NCBI RefSeq assembly: GCF_014648895.1
Contig: NZ_BMRZ01000029.1
Span: 1-36,081 of the forward strand
DNA length: 36,081 nucleotides
Source of the DNA: Streptomyces tanashiensis
GTDB lineage: Bacteria; Actinomycetota; Actinomycetes; Streptomycetales; Streptomycetaceae
Direction: 5' to 3'
Shown: piece after piece, positions 23,671 through 32,544 of the stretch
How the letters are laid out: every line of letters begins with the position of its first letter
How positions within the stretch are numbered: the first letter of the stretch is position 1
The notes under the pieces: model-generated
Told to the model about the DNA's origin: nothing
The model's database searches: none
What the model saw: only the letters and a program-made list of their open reading frames with translations
Position numbers and translations under genes: made by a program

Positions 23671-25128
23671 TCAGGGCCTTCCCTGGTACTTGGCCGAGCT
23701 CGTGCGGGCCGTGCCGAGCTTGCCGTACAGGCGTCCGCCGGGACATTCCGTGGCGAATCCGTCGCGGTGTCCTGCGATGGAGTTGAAGCGCACCTTCGTG
23801 CCCTTCTTGTACAGGTTTCCGCCACCTGAGATGAGGTACGACGTGCCCTTGGGGTTCACCCCGTGGAGCCCGAGTTTCCAGGCCGTCAGGCGGGCGACGG
23901 CGGTCACGACGGCGGCCGGCGGGTTGCTCTTGGTGAAGGTGCCGAGGACGGCGATGCCCATGCTGTTGGTGTTGAAGCCGAGGGTGTGGGCGCCGAGGAC
24001 CGGCTTGGCCACGCCGCCGGCCCGGCCCTCGTAGATGTTTCCGCACTTGTCGACGGCGAAGTTGTAGCCGAAGTCACGCCAGCCGCTGCTCAGGACGTGG
24101 TAGCGGTAGATGCTGCGCAGGACGGAGGGGGCCTTGCTGCAGGTGTAGTTGTTGCCGGTGGCGCTGTGGTGGACGAAGGCCGCCTTGATGGTGCTCGTGT
24201 AGACGAAGCCCTTCTCCCGGATGCTCTCGTCCGCACCCCAGCCCTTCCGGGTGATGATCTTGGGCTGGGGGCCGATGTACGGCTTCGCCGCGGCGGCGGC
24301 CGGTGCCGCCTGCCCCGCCGCTTCCGCCCCTTCCGCCGCTTCCGCCGCTTCCGTCTGCGGCAGGTTCCGGACCGTGAGCTCGGTCTCCTCCTTCGAGAGG
24401 GCCGGGATCCAGGCCGCGCCGTACGGGGCGAGCTGGGCGTTCACCGCGCTCGCGGCCGCCTGGGCCGCGCTCAGGCCGGCCGGGGCGGCCGGAGTCGTCG
24501 CGCTGCGGGTGTGCGGGGCGGGGGCCTCGGGCTCGGCCGCCCCGCCCCGACTCTGATCCTGACCCGGGTCCTGTCCCGGGTCCTGTCCCGGGTCCTCTCC
24601 CGGGGCCACCAGTTCGAGCCGCAGGCCCGCCGGGAGCGTCTCCTCCCCCCGTACGCGGATCTCGACGCCGTCCGAGTCGCCCACCCACAGCGGGGCCGTG
24701 GAGCCGCGGAGCGCCCGGGCGGAGCCCTCCTTCGTGTCGGGGTCGGCACCGTGTTCCTCGTTGTGGGTCTCCACGTCCTGCCACGCGGACCAGGCACTGT
24801 CACCGGTGGACCGGGTGCGGACCTGCACGGTGCCGTGCAGCGGGGCCGTGGGGTCGTCCCAGACGACGCCGACGAGCGAGAAGGGTCTGACGTCGCGTCG
24901 GGTGAGCCCTTGCTCGCCGGAGGCCGTCGTCCCGCCGAGGGCGCGGGTGGCGGCGCCGAGCGGTTCGAGGGGCAGCGACTGGGTGGAGCCCGGCAGTTCG
25001 GGCGCGGGTGGCAGGGCGGAGGCGGCCGCGGGTGGCGCCGAGGCCGCCGCCGGCTCGGTGAGGGAGACCGGCAGGGCGAGTACCGCCGCGCAGGTGACGG
25101 CGATCGAGGAGGCGAGTGAGGCACGCAT
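23671..25128 (-). CDS. Secreted peptidoglycan-recognition N-acetylmuramoyl-L-alanine amidase
   Basis: A 485-residue exported protein. MRASLASSIAVTCAAVLALPVSLTEPAAASA is a signal peptide. A beta-rich module (TRRDVRPFSLVGVVWDDPTAPLHGTVQVRTR...) is followed by a PGEDPGQDPGQDPGQDQ linker from a 12-bp DNA repeat. The PGRP/amidase-2 domain begins near residue 290: KIITRKGWGADESI, FVHHSATGNNYTCSKAP (first Zn His), YNFAVDKCGNIYEGRAGG (Tyr), and AGHRDGFATECPG (second Zn His and Cys). Zinc ligands appear intact, so it should cut the amide between muramic acid and the stem peptide. It sits divergent from the TIGR03089 gene and near the LCP cluster, so it belongs to the cell-wall block. Confidence 0.93.
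   Translation of the reverse strand: MRASLASSIAVTCAAVLALPVSLTEPAAASAPPAAASALPPAPELPGSTQSLPLEPLGAATRALGGTTASGEQGLTRRDVRPFSLVGVVWDDPTAPLHGTVQVRTRSTGDSAWSAWQDVETHNEEHGADPDTKEGSARALRGSTAPLWVGDSDGVEIRVRGEETLPAGLRLELVAPGEDPGQDPGQDPGQDQSRGGAAEPEAPAPHTRSATTPAAPAGLSAAQAAASAVNAQLAPYGAAWIPALSKEETELTVRNLPQTEAAEAAEGAEAAGQAAPAAAAAKPYIGPQPKIITRKGWGADESIREKGFVYTSTIKAAFVHHSATGNNYTCSKAPSVLRSIYRYHVLSSGWRDFGYNFAVDKCGNIYEGRAGGVAKPVLGAHTLGFNTNSMGIAVLGTFTKSNPPAAVVTAVARLTAWKLGLHGVNPKGTSYLISGGGNLYKKGTKVRFNSIAGHRDGFATECPGGRLYGKLGTARTSSAKYQGRP
24555..24602. repeat. 12-bp tandem repeat inside the amidase gene
   Basis: Four near-identical units of the GGTCCTGTCCCG type, encoding a PGQD linker in the amidase. The unit keeps the reading frame. 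Confidence 0.85.
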
Positions 25129-25252
25129 GGGCCGATCGTGCGTATCTCCGGGCCGTTCCGCGCGTCGGGAACCCGCCCGGAAACTGACGGGCCGTCGGTC
25201 CGACCGGAGGACGGCGTCACCGGTACGGCGGACTCCCGAGCACCCGCCCGCG

Positions 25253-25258
25253 TACGCT
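25253..25258 (+). promoter_or_regulatory. -10-like box for a leaderless TIGR03089 transcript
   Basis: TACGCT ends 7 bases before the GTG start at 25266 and no Shine-Dalgarno is present, placing transcription start at the GTG. Confidence 0.4.
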
Positions 25259-25265
25259 GTCCGGC

Positions 25266-26018
25266 GTGAACGCCAGCGACCGCACCCCCGCCGACCTGCT
25301 GCGATCCGTGCTCGCCGCGGACCCCGCCCGCCCCTTGGTCACCTTCTACGACGACGCCACCGGTGAGCGCGTGGAATTGTCCGTCGCCACCTTCGCCAAT
25401 TGGGTGGCCAAGACGGCGAACCTGCTCCAGGGCGAACTGTCCGCCGAGCCCGGCGACCGGCTCGCGCTGCTGCTGCCCGCGCACTGGCAGAGCGCCGTCT
25501 GGCTGCTCGCCTGTTCGTCCGTCGGCGTGGTCGCGGAGATCGGCGGCGACCCCTCGGGCGCGGACGTCGTGGTGGCGGGGCCGGACACCCTGGAGGCGGG
25601 GCTCGCCTGCTCCGGGGAGCGGATCGCGCTCTCCCTGGCCCCGCTGGGCCGCCGCTTCCCGGCCGCGCCCGCCGGATACGCGGACTACGCGGTCGAGGTG
25701 CCGAGCCAGGGCGACCGGTTCGCCCCGTTCGTACCGGTCGATCCGGAGGCTCCGGCGCTCGTCGTCGACGGTACGGAACGCAGTGGCGCCGAGCTCGTCG
25801 AGCGGGCCCGGGCGGACGCGGCGGCACTCGGCCTCGCCCCCGGCTCCCGCCTGCTGTCGGGGTTCGGCTACGGGGACTGGCAGGGGCTCTCGTCCGGCCT
25901 GTACGCCCCCCTCGCGGCCGGCGGCTCCGTCGTCCTGTGCCGGAACCTGGACGCCCTGAGCCCGGAGGGCCTGGAGAAGCGCGTCGAGAGCGAGCGGGTC
26001 ACGCACACCGCGCTCTGA
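25266..26018 (+). CDS. TIGR03089 family protein (AMP-binding enzyme N-terminus-like)
   Basis: A 250-residue actinobacterial protein beginning VNASDRTPADLLRSVLAADPARPLVTFYDDATGERVELSVATFANWVAKTANLLQ. This resembles the first ~200 residues of acyl-adenylating enzymes, including DRLALLLPAHWQSAVWLLACSSVGVVAEIGGDP. The usual P-loop STGxTGxPK motif and the C-terminal lid are absent, so it should not be a complete ligase. The mycobacterial counterpart (Rv3268) also sits beside an LCP gene. It may be a regulatory or scaffold protein, but its role is unknown. Confidence 0.88.
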   Translation: MNASDRTPADLLRSVLAADPARPLVTFYDDATGERVELSVATFANWVAKTANLLQGELSAEPGDRLALLLPAHWQSAVWLLACSSVGVVAEIGGDPSGADVVVAGPDTLEAGLACSGERIALSLAPLGRRFPAAPAGYADYAVEVPSQGDRFAPFVPVDPEAPALVVDGTERSGAELVERARADAAALGLAPGSRLLSGFGYGDWQGLSSGLYAPLAAGGSVVLCRNLDALSPEGLEKRVESERVTHTAL

Positions 26019-26049
26019 GGTCCAGCCCGCGAGGGACTCCGGCCACCCT

Positions 26050-26142
26050 CCACCCGCGGAGGACCACCCGCACCGGCCCTCCACCCGCGGAAGACCACCC
26101 GCACCCGCCCGGCACCCGCGGAAGACCACCCGCACCCGCCCG
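26050..26142. repeat. 31-bp tandem repeat, three copies
   Basis: Copies at 26050-26080, 26081-26111 and 26112-26142. Copies 2 and 3 are nearly identical; copy 1 has several changes. Each contains CACCCGCGGA and GACCACCCGCACC. Because 31 is not a multiple of three the array is not coding. It lies between the TIGR03089 stop and the first LCP gene. Confidence 0.85.
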
Positions 26143-26386
26143 GCACGGGCTCGACACCCCCCACCGGCACCCCCACCCACCTCGGCGCAGGCCCACCCCC
26201 ACCACCGCTTCACCCGGTAGGACCAGTGCCGCGCCGAGTTCCCGGGTCCTCACGCCTCCTCCGGTACATGATCGGCCCCGGGGGGAGTCGCCTCCTCCGC
26301 ACAACCATGCGTCGGGTTCGGCCGTCTCCTTCTGTGACCGGCGGACGCCCGGCGCGCCGCCGACGCCATGAAGGACGGACGCAGAC
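26143..26386. other. Gap upstream of the first LCP gene
   Basis: This should hold the promoter of the first LCP gene. AAGGA about 13 bases before the GTG is the likely ribosome site. I see no convincing -35/-10 pair, riboswitch or small gene. Confidence 0.35.
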
Positions 26387-27565
26387 GTGACGGACCGTGC
26401 AGGCACGCCCGCCGAACCGGATCCCCCGGCAGCGGAGGAGGAACCGCGCCGGCGCCACTGGCTGCGCTGGACGGCCCTCGGCTGCGCGGTCGTCGTGCTG
26501 GCCGCCGCCGGGGTCGGCTGGTGGCTCTACCGGAAGCTCGACGACAACATCACCACGGACACCACCGCCGCCGCCGAGCTGGAGAAGTACGAGAAGGAAC
26601 GCCCGCCCGCGGGCACCTCGGCCGCCCGGAACATCCTGCTCATCGGCTCGGACACCCGGGCCGGCGAGGGCAACCGCAAGTACGGCAGGGACAAGGGCAC
26701 CCAGCGCTCCGACACGACGATCCTGCTGCACCTGGAGGCGGGGAAGTCGAGCGCGACGGCCGTCTCGCTCCCCCGCGACCTGATGGTGACGATCCCGAGC
26801 TGCCGCAAGGCGGACGGGACCCGCACCCGGGAGCAGTTCGCGCAGTTCAACTGGGCCTTCGAGTTCGGCGGCACGGCGTGCACGATCCGTACCGTCGAGA
26901 AGCTGACCGGGATCAGGATCGACCACCACATGGTGATCGACTTCCGGGGCTTCAAGAAGATGGTGGACGCCGTGGACGGGGTGGAGGTCTGCCTCAAGGA
27001 GCCCGTGAACGACCCGGACGCCAAGCTGAAGCTGCCCGCGGGCCGCCAGACGCTCCACGGGGAGCAGGCCCTCGGTTTCGTACGGGCCCGCAAGTCGCTC
27101 GGGAACGGGAGCGACACGGAACGCATGGACCGCCAGCAGCAGTTCCTCGGCGCGCTCGTCAACAAGGTGCAGAGCGACGGGGTGCTGCTCAACCCGACCA
27201 AGCTCTACCCGGTCCTGGACGCGGCCACGAAGGCGATCACCACGGACCCGGGGCTCGACTCGCTGCGGGACCTGTACGACCTGGCGCGGAGCATGCGGGC
27301 CATCCCGACGGAGAAGGTGCAGTTCCTCACCGTGCCCCGCCGGTCCTACCGATACGACGCGAACCGGGATGAACTGGTGCAACCCGCGGCGAGTGAGCTC
27401 TTCAGGCAACTGCGCGAGGACAAGCCCGTTCTGGTGACGCCCGAGAGCGACAAGGAGGACGGGGGTCGGAGCGGGGACGGGAAGCCGGACGACGCGGAGT
27501 CGCCGGGACCCTCCACCACGCCGACCTTCACGGGACGCAACGCGGCGGAAGGGGTGTGTGAGTAA
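26387..27565 (+). CDS. LCP family protein 1 (no LytR_C domain)
   Basis: A 392-residue type II membrane protein starting at GTG 26387. A short acidic/basic N-terminus is followed by a membrane helix at about 26-48 (LRWTALGCAVVVLAAAGVGWWLY). The extracytoplasmic LCP domain runs from about 81 (RNILLIGSDTRAGEG) to about 240: SDTTILLHLEAG, VSLPRDLMVTIPSC, IDHHMVIDFRGFKKMVDAVDGVEVCL, GEQALGFVRARKSLGNGSDTERMDRQQQFL. Asp/Arg residues for pyrophosphate binding are present. The Pro/Ser tail ends without a LytR_C domain. LCP enzymes transfer glycopolymers from a lipid carrier to peptidoglycan; the polymer here is unknown. It is the first of five LCP genes. Confidence 0.93.
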   Translation: MTDRAGTPAEPDPPAAEEEPRRRHWLRWTALGCAVVVLAAAGVGWWLYRKLDDNITTDTTAAAELEKYEKERPPAGTSAARNILLIGSDTRAGEGNRKYGRDKGTQRSDTTILLHLEAGKSSATAVSLPRDLMVTIPSCRKADGTRTREQFAQFNWAFEFGGTACTIRTVEKLTGIRIDHHMVIDFRGFKKMVDAVDGVEVCLKEPVNDPDAKLKLPAGRQTLHGEQALGFVRARKSLGNGSDTERMDRQQQFLGALVNKVQSDGVLLNPTKLYPVLDAATKAITTDPGLDSLRDLYDLARSMRAIPTEKVQFLTVPRRSYRYDANRDELVQPAASELFRQLREDKPVLVTPESDKEDGGRSGDGKPDDAESPGPSTTPTFTGRNAAEGVCE

Positions 27566-27796
27566 AGCGCATGCCAAGGGGAGCGTGGGGAGCGATGAGG
27601 TTTGAGCAAATTGCCCGGTTGTAAGGGGCGTGGAATTTGTCACGGACGTCGCCCCACGCTGAACTGGGCGGATAGTGTGACGCGATCCGGTGCACCCCGA
27701 CCGCGTGGTCGCACTATCCAAGGATCGAACGACCGAGAGAGCGGCGCCCTGTGGGGGAGGCGCCTCGCGTGGCACCGACGGAGGACTCGAGTAACC
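27566..27796. other. Gap between LCP 1 and LCP 2
   Basis: A possible promoter region: GATAGTGT at 27671-27678 looks like a -10, but no matching -35 is found at 17-18 bases. A 17-codon ORF at 27571-27624 is present with no supporting features. Confidence 0.3.
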
Positions 27797-29524
27797 GTGG
27801 ACGCGCACAGCCGTGGACGGGCGGACGAGATCGACCCCGCCGACCAGTGGGTCCTCAACCCGCAGACCGGCAACTACGAACTGCGACTGGACCGCTCCGC
27901 TGGGCAGCCGCGGACGCAGGCCCCGTCCCGTCCCCGCAGATCCGCCTCCGCCGCACCCACGCCGGCACCCGCCTCCGCGCCGGCCGAGACGCCCGTCCCC
28001 GGCCAGCGGCGCCGTCGCGCGCCCGAGGAGGCCGGCGGCGGCCAGGTCCCGCCGCAGCGCCGCCGCAAGCGCAAGCAGGGCACGAGCCGCAAGAAGAAGG
28101 TCCTCCTGTGGACCGGCGGCACGATGGCGTTCGTACTCGTGGGCGGTGCCGCCGGCGCGTACGCCCTCTACAACAAGCTCAACAACAACCTCGACGTCGT
28201 CGACGTCGTCGGCAAGAACACCGACGCCGGGTTCGCCAAGGGCAAGGCCTTCAACATCCTCGTCATCGGCACCGACAAGCGGACCGGCGAGGGCAACGCG
28301 GGCTACGGCGACAAGAACAGCCCCGGCCACGCCGACACCACGATCCTCTTCCACGTCTCCAAGGACCGGACGAACGCCACGGCGCTCTCCATCCCGCGCG
28401 ACATGAAGACGGACATCCCCGAGTGCGAGACGCGCCAGTCCGACGGGACCATCAAGACGATCCCCGCCGAGACGGACGTCCGCTTCAACGTGAGCCTCGG
28501 CCAGAACGGCCGCGACCCCGGCTGTGTCATGCGTACGGTCGAGGAACTGACCGGCGTGGCGGTCGACCACTTCATGATGGCCGACTTCAACGCCGTCAAG
28601 GAGATGACGACCGCGGTCGGCGGCGTGAAGGTCTGCGTCGAGAAGGCCGTGAACGACCCGAAGTCGCATCTGAAGCTCCCCGCCGGCGAGTCCGTCATCC
28701 AGGGCGAGCAGGCCCTCGCCTTCGTCCGCACCCGGCACAGCTTCGGCAACGAGAGCGACCTGGACCGCATCAAGGTCCAGCAGCAGTTCCTGAGTTCGAT
28801 GATCCGCCAGATGAAGTCGGACGACACGCTCACGGACCCGGGCAAGCTCCTCGACCTCGCCAACGCGGCGACGAGCGCCCTCACCGTCGACTCGGGCATA
28901 GGCTCGCTCACCAAGCTCCAGGGCCTGGCCGGCGAACTGTCGTCGATCGACACCAAGAACATCGCGTTCACGACGCTGCCGGTCATCGACAACCCCGCCG
29001 AGAAGATCAGGGCGACGGTCGTCCCGGACCCGGTCAAGGCGCCGCAGCTGTACGCGATGCTCCAGTCCGACACCTCGCTCACCGAGGTGAAGAAGAAGCA
29101 GCAGGACGCCAAGAACGCGCAGGCCGCGCTCCTCAAGGGCACGCGGTCCACCGCCGCCGAGGTGCGCGTCGACGTCTACAACGGCAGCGGCATCCGGGGC
29201 GCGGCCCAGTCGACCATCAACTGGCTGCAGAACGACCAGGGTGTGAACCGCTCCACCAACAAGAGCAACGCCCCCGAGAAGGCGGCGAAGACCACGCTCA
29301 CCTACGCACCGAACCAGGCCGATCAGGCCCGCAAGCTCGCGGACATGATGGGTCTGCCGGCCACGGCTCTCCAGCCGGGCACGCAGGACGCCGGGGAGCG
29401 CGAGCCCATGACGCTCGTCCTCGGTGCCGACTTCAAGGGCGCGGGGGTGCCCGTCACCGGACCGGCAAAGGCGCCGAAGGATCTGGAGAAGGTAGCAGCT
29501 GACAAGCAGGTGTGCGCCAAGTGA
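27797..29524 (+). CDS. LCP family protein 2 with LytR_C domain
   Basis: A 575-residue protein. I chose GTG 27797 (VDAHSRGRADEIDPADQWVLNPQTGNYEL), preceded by GGAGG about 12 bases upstream; the frame is open to 27602. A cytoplasmic Pro/Arg-rich tail of about 100 residues leads to a membrane helix at 102-124. The LCP domain runs from about 152: FNILVIGTDKRTGEGN, HADTTILFHVSKD, LSIPRDMKTDIPEC, VAVDHFMMADFNAVKEMTTAVGGVKVCVE, GEQALAFVRTRHSFGNESDLDRIKVQQQFL. The LytR_C domain spans about 455-545 (AEVRVDVYNGSGIRGAAQSTINWL). Expected role is anchoring a glycopolymer to peptidoglycan; its N-terminal tail is a likely site for phosphorylation or protein contact. Confidence 0.93.
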   Translation: MDAHSRGRADEIDPADQWVLNPQTGNYELRLDRSAGQPRTQAPSRPRRSASAAPTPAPASAPAETPVPGQRRRRAPEEAGGGQVPPQRRRKRKQGTSRKKKVLLWTGGTMAFVLVGGAAGAYALYNKLNNNLDVVDVVGKNTDAGFAKGKAFNILVIGTDKRTGEGNAGYGDKNSPGHADTTILFHVSKDRTNATALSIPRDMKTDIPECETRQSDGTIKTIPAETDVRFNVSLGQNGRDPGCVMRTVEELTGVAVDHFMMADFNAVKEMTTAVGGVKVCVEKAVNDPKSHLKLPAGESVIQGEQALAFVRTRHSFGNESDLDRIKVQQQFLSSMIRQMKSDDTLTDPGKLLDLANAATSALTVDSGIGSLTKLQGLAGELSSIDTKNIAFTTLPVIDNPAEKIRATVVPDPVKAPQLYAMLQSDTSLTEVKKKQQDAKNAQAALLKGTRSTAAEVRVDVYNGSGIRGAAQSTINWLQNDQGVNRSTNKSNAPEKAAKTTLTYAPNQADQARKLADMMGLPATALQPGTQDAGEREPMTLVLGADFKGAGVPVTGPAKAPKDLEKVAADKQVCAK

Positions 29525-29574
29525 CCCGGACGCACCGGGACTTGACGTAGTTCTGACTGACGAGGGGACCTGGG

Positions 29575-31308
29575 GTGGGACAGAGCAGCGTGCGTGGGGA
29601 GGGAACGCGAAAAAGCGTTCCGCGCGCCCGTGAACTGGGCTGGGACGACGACCTGTACGGCGCCGGCGAGGCGACCGGCGCGAAGGACGACGCTCCCGAG
29701 GAGGAGGCGGACGCCTCTTCGGCGCCGAGCCGTGCCGAGCGCCGGCGCGGTGGCGGCACGGGAGCGGGCGGGCGCGCCGCCGCGCGCCGGCGCGCCAAGA
29801 AGACCGGCAAGCGCAAGGCCCTGCGCTGGGTGGCGATCACCCTGTCGCTGCTGATACTCGGCACGGCCGGCGCCGGATACCTGTACTACGAGCACCTGAA
29901 CGGCAACATCCGCAGCGGTGGCCGCGCGGGCGGCGAGAGCGGCGTGAAGAAGGCCCCGCCGAACGCGCTCGGCGACACCCCGCTGAACATCCTCCTGATC
30001 GGCTCCGACAGCCGTGCGGACGACAAGAACATCGCCCTCGGCGGCGGCAAGAACGACCGGGACCGGAAGCCCCTCGCCGACGTGCAGATGCTGCTGCACG
30101 TCTCGGCGGACCGGCAGAACGCCTCGATCATCTCCATCCCGCGCGACACGGTCGTCCACATCCCCAAGTGCGAGGACAAGGACGGCACCAAGTACGCGGC
30201 CACCGACAACCGGCCCATCAACGAGTCGCTCCAGCGCGGCGGACCGGGCTGCACCCTCACCACGTGGGAGACCCTCACCGGGGTCTACATCGACCACTGG
30301 CTGATGGTCGACTTCGCCGGTGTGGTGGCGATGGCGGACGAGGTCGGCGGCGTCCCGGTCTGTGTGAAGACCGGCGTGTGGGACAAGTCGAACGCGGTGG
30401 TGAAGGGCGGCTCCGGCCTGAAGATGCCTCAGGGCACCCACGAGGTGAAGGGCGAGCAGGCCCTCCAGTGGCTGCGCACCCGGCACGCCTTCGGCAGCGA
30501 CCAGAACCGCGCCAAGGCCCAGCACATGTACATGAACGGCATGATGAAGAAGCTCCAGGGCCAGAACGCCTGGACCGACACCGGGCGGCTCATGGGTCTG
30601 GCCGAGACGGCCACGAGCGCCCTCCAGGTCTCCGACGAGCTGAAGACGGTGGCGAAGCTCTTCGATCTGTCGATGCAGCTCAAGAACGTCAAGCTCGACC
30701 GCCTCACGACGGCCACGGTCCCCACGACCGAATACCCGGCGCGCCCCAAGGAGTGGCTGCAGCTGGTGCCGTCCTCCGCGGACAAGATGTGGTCGATGCT
30801 CCGTGACGACGTCGCCCTCGACAAGAACGGCGACAAGGCCGGTGCCAAGCCGAAGCCGGCGGCCTCCTCGAAGCCGAAGACGCCCGCCGACGCGCCCGGT
30901 TCCTTCGCCGTGACGGTCGTCAACGGCACCGCGGGCGACGGCGGGTCCCCCACCGAGGGCCGGGCCCGCACGATCGCCGAGGCCCTCCAGGGCAAGGGCT
31001 TCACGCAGGCCGACTCCTCCAAGGAGGCCGAGCCCCGCAAGGACACCCTGATCACCTACCCGAAGGCCGACGGGGACCAGGGCAAGGCGAACGCGCAGTC
31101 CGTGGCCAAGGCGCTCGGCCTGCCCGACTCGGCCGTCCGCGCGGACGCCGAAGCGCAGGGCATCACCCTCGTCGTCGGATCCGACTGGCGCGAGGGCACC
31201 GCCTACAAGAAGCCGAAGACCGTCGCGGGCGACCTGCCCGACGGCGCCGACGACAAGGCGACCTGCATGGACGTCTACTCCGTCTACCGCTGGGACGGGA
31301 AGAGCTGA
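29575..31308 (+). CDS. LCP family protein 3 with LytR_C domain
   Basis: A 577-residue protein from GTG 29575, 50 bp after LCP 2 and probably in one transcript with it. The cytoplasmic tail (1-80) is charged, with ARELGWDDDLYG near its start. The membrane helix is at 83-104 (LRWVAITLSLLILGTAGAGYLY). The LCP domain begins at about 137: LNILLIGSDSRADDKN, ISIPRDTVVHIPKC, IDHWLMVDFAGVVAMADEVGGVPVCVK, GEQALQWLRTRHAFGSDQNRAKAQHMYM. The position usually occupied by Asp before the strand TTILLH reads ADVQMLLHV. LytR_C lies at about 442-535 (FAVTVVNGTAG). A strong terminator follows. Confidence 0.93.
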   Translation: MGQSSVRGEGTRKSVPRARELGWDDDLYGAGEATGAKDDAPEEEADASSAPSRAERRRGGGTGAGGRAAARRRAKKTGKRKALRWVAITLSLLILGTAGAGYLYYEHLNGNIRSGGRAGGESGVKKAPPNALGDTPLNILLIGSDSRADDKNIALGGGKNDRDRKPLADVQMLLHVSADRQNASIISIPRDTVVHIPKCEDKDGTKYAATDNRPINESLQRGGPGCTLTTWETLTGVYIDHWLMVDFAGVVAMADEVGGVPVCVKTGVWDKSNAVVKGGSGLKMPQGTHEVKGEQALQWLRTRHAFGSDQNRAKAQHMYMNGMMKKLQGQNAWTDTGRLMGLAETATSALQVSDELKTVAKLFDLSMQLKNVKLDRLTTATVPTTEYPARPKEWLQLVPSSADKMWSMLRDDVALDKNGDKAGAKPKPAASSKPKTPADAPGSFAVTVVNGTAGDGGSPTEGRARTIAEALQGKGFTQADSSKEAEPRKDTLITYPKADGDQGKANAQSVAKALGLPDSAVRADAEAQGITLVVGSDWREGTAYKKPKTVAGDLPDGADDKATCMDVYSVYRWDGKS

Positions 31309-31325
31309 CGGCACTCCCCCGACAC

Positions 31326-31369
31326 GACGGCGACGGCCGGGCCCCGGAAGGGACCCGGCCGTCGCCGTC
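31326..31369. terminator. Bidirectional terminator between LCP 3 and the glycosyltransferase
   Basis: GACGGCGACGGCCGGG (31326-31341) pairs perfectly with CCCGGCCGTCGCCGTC (31354-31369): a 16-bp stem with a 12-base loop in a 72-bp convergent gap. Confidence 0.85.
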
Positions 31370-31380
31370 TTCGGAGCGTG

Positions 31381-32418
31381 TCAGACCGTCTCGGTCTCGC
31401 CCGCCCTCACCGCCGGGCGGCGGCTCGCGATGACTCTCTTCGCGAGCGAGCGGGGGCTGGTGAGGAAGCCGTAGCCCCAGGACATGTGCATGGTCGCGAG
31501 GGCCACCGGGATCTGCAGGCGGGCCTTGAGCGGGAGGCCCTTGCCCGCCGGGACCGAGCCGACGGTGATCGCGGCGAGGTAGCCGGCCGGGATCACGAAG
31601 CCGAGCGGGGTGAGGACCGCGCCCACGACGAGACCGGCGGCGATCACGCAGACGGCGGTCGGCGGGGCCAGGTAGCGCAGGTTGATCGAGCCCTGGTGGT
31701 AGCGGGCCACCACGTGGCGCCAGCGGCCGTAGTCCTTGTACTGCTTCGCGAGGGCCTTCACCGAGGGCCGCGGGCGGTACTGGACGCGGAGCTCCGGCGA
31801 GAACCAGATCAGACCGCCGGCCTCGCGGATGCGGAAGTTCAGCTCCCAGTCCTGGGCGCGGACGAACTCCACGTTGTACCCGCCCTGCCGCTCCAGGGCC
31901 TCGCGCCGGAAGACACCCAGGTACACGGTCTCCGCGGGGCCCGCCTCGCCGCCCGTGTGGAAGGCGGCGTTGCCCACGCCGATCTTCGAGGTCATGGCGG
32001 CCGCGACCGCGTCCTCCCAGGCGTTCTCGCCCTCGGCGTGCATCACGCCGCCGACGTTCTGCGCGCCGGTCTCCTCCAGGAGCCGGACCGCGGTGGCGAT
32101 GTAGTTCGGGGAGAGCATGCCGTGACCGTCGACGCGTACCACGATCGGGTGGCGGGAGGCCTGGATCGCCGCGTTGAGCGCGGCGGGGGTACGGCCGGTG
32201 GGGTTCGGCACCGTGTGGACGCGGCGCCGGTCCGAAGCGGTTTCGCGGACGAGCTCGGCGGCGATCTCGTCCGTGCGGTCCGTGGACGGACCGAGGGCGA
32301 TCACCACCTCCATCTCGCCGTCGTACTCCTGCTCCAGGATGTGACGCACCGAGGTGCGCAGATACCGCTCCTCGTTGAGGACCGGCATGATCACGGAGAC
32401 GGGGGGCGTGGCGTTCAT
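31381..32418 (-). CDS. Glycosyltransferase family 2 with C-terminal membrane segments
   Basis: A 345-residue protein. The GT-A domain (about 1-240) opens PVSVIMPVLNEERYLRTSV; IALGPSTDRTDEIAAEL and NPTGRTPAALNAAIQ are typical. The VRVDGHGMLSPNYIATAV segment holds the metal-site Asp, and FVRAQDWELNFRIREAGGLIWFSPEL holds the acceptor-side motif (QDWE). Two or three hydrophobic segments lie at about 254-300 (AVCVIAAGLVVGAVLTPLGFVIPAGYL). The overall layout is like polymer-building or polyprenyl-linked glycosyltransferases. It is divergent from LCP 4 with 126 bp between starts; the pair may build and then attach the same glycan, which is an inference. Confidence 0.9.
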   Translation of the reverse strand: MNATPPVSVIMPVLNEERYLRTSVRHILEQEYDGEMEVVIALGPSTDRTDEIAAELVRETASDRRRVHTVPNPTGRTPAALNAAIQASRHPIVVRVDGHGMLSPNYIATAVRLLEETGAQNVGGVMHAEGENAWEDAVAAAMTSKIGVGNAAFHTGGEAGPAETVYLGVFRREALERQGGYNVEFVRAQDWELNFRIREAGGLIWFSPELRVQYRPRPSVKALAKQYKDYGRWRHVVARYHQGSINLRYLAPPTAVCVIAAGLVVGAVLTPLGFVIPAGYLAAITVGSVPAGKGLPLKARLQIPVALATMHMSWGYGFLTSPRSLAKRVIASRRPAVRAGETETV

Positions 32419-32544
32419 CGGCCGCCACGTTACCGCGAACGGGGGACACCGGTGCGCGCCGAGCGGGTGGTGCGCGGTTGCGCTGATCGTATGGGCCTAC
32501 CGTGCTCACGGTTCCCCCTGTCACACCCGCGGAGGTGTCCGTCC

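Noticed and set aside
26050..26142. CRISPR array
   Set aside because: The 31-bp units are directly adjacent with no spacers and there are no cas genes nearby.
27571..27624. 17-codon ORF in the LCP 1-LCP 2 gap as a leader peptide
   Set aside because: No amino acid bias, no clear ribosome site and no regulatory hairpin; likely a chance ORF.
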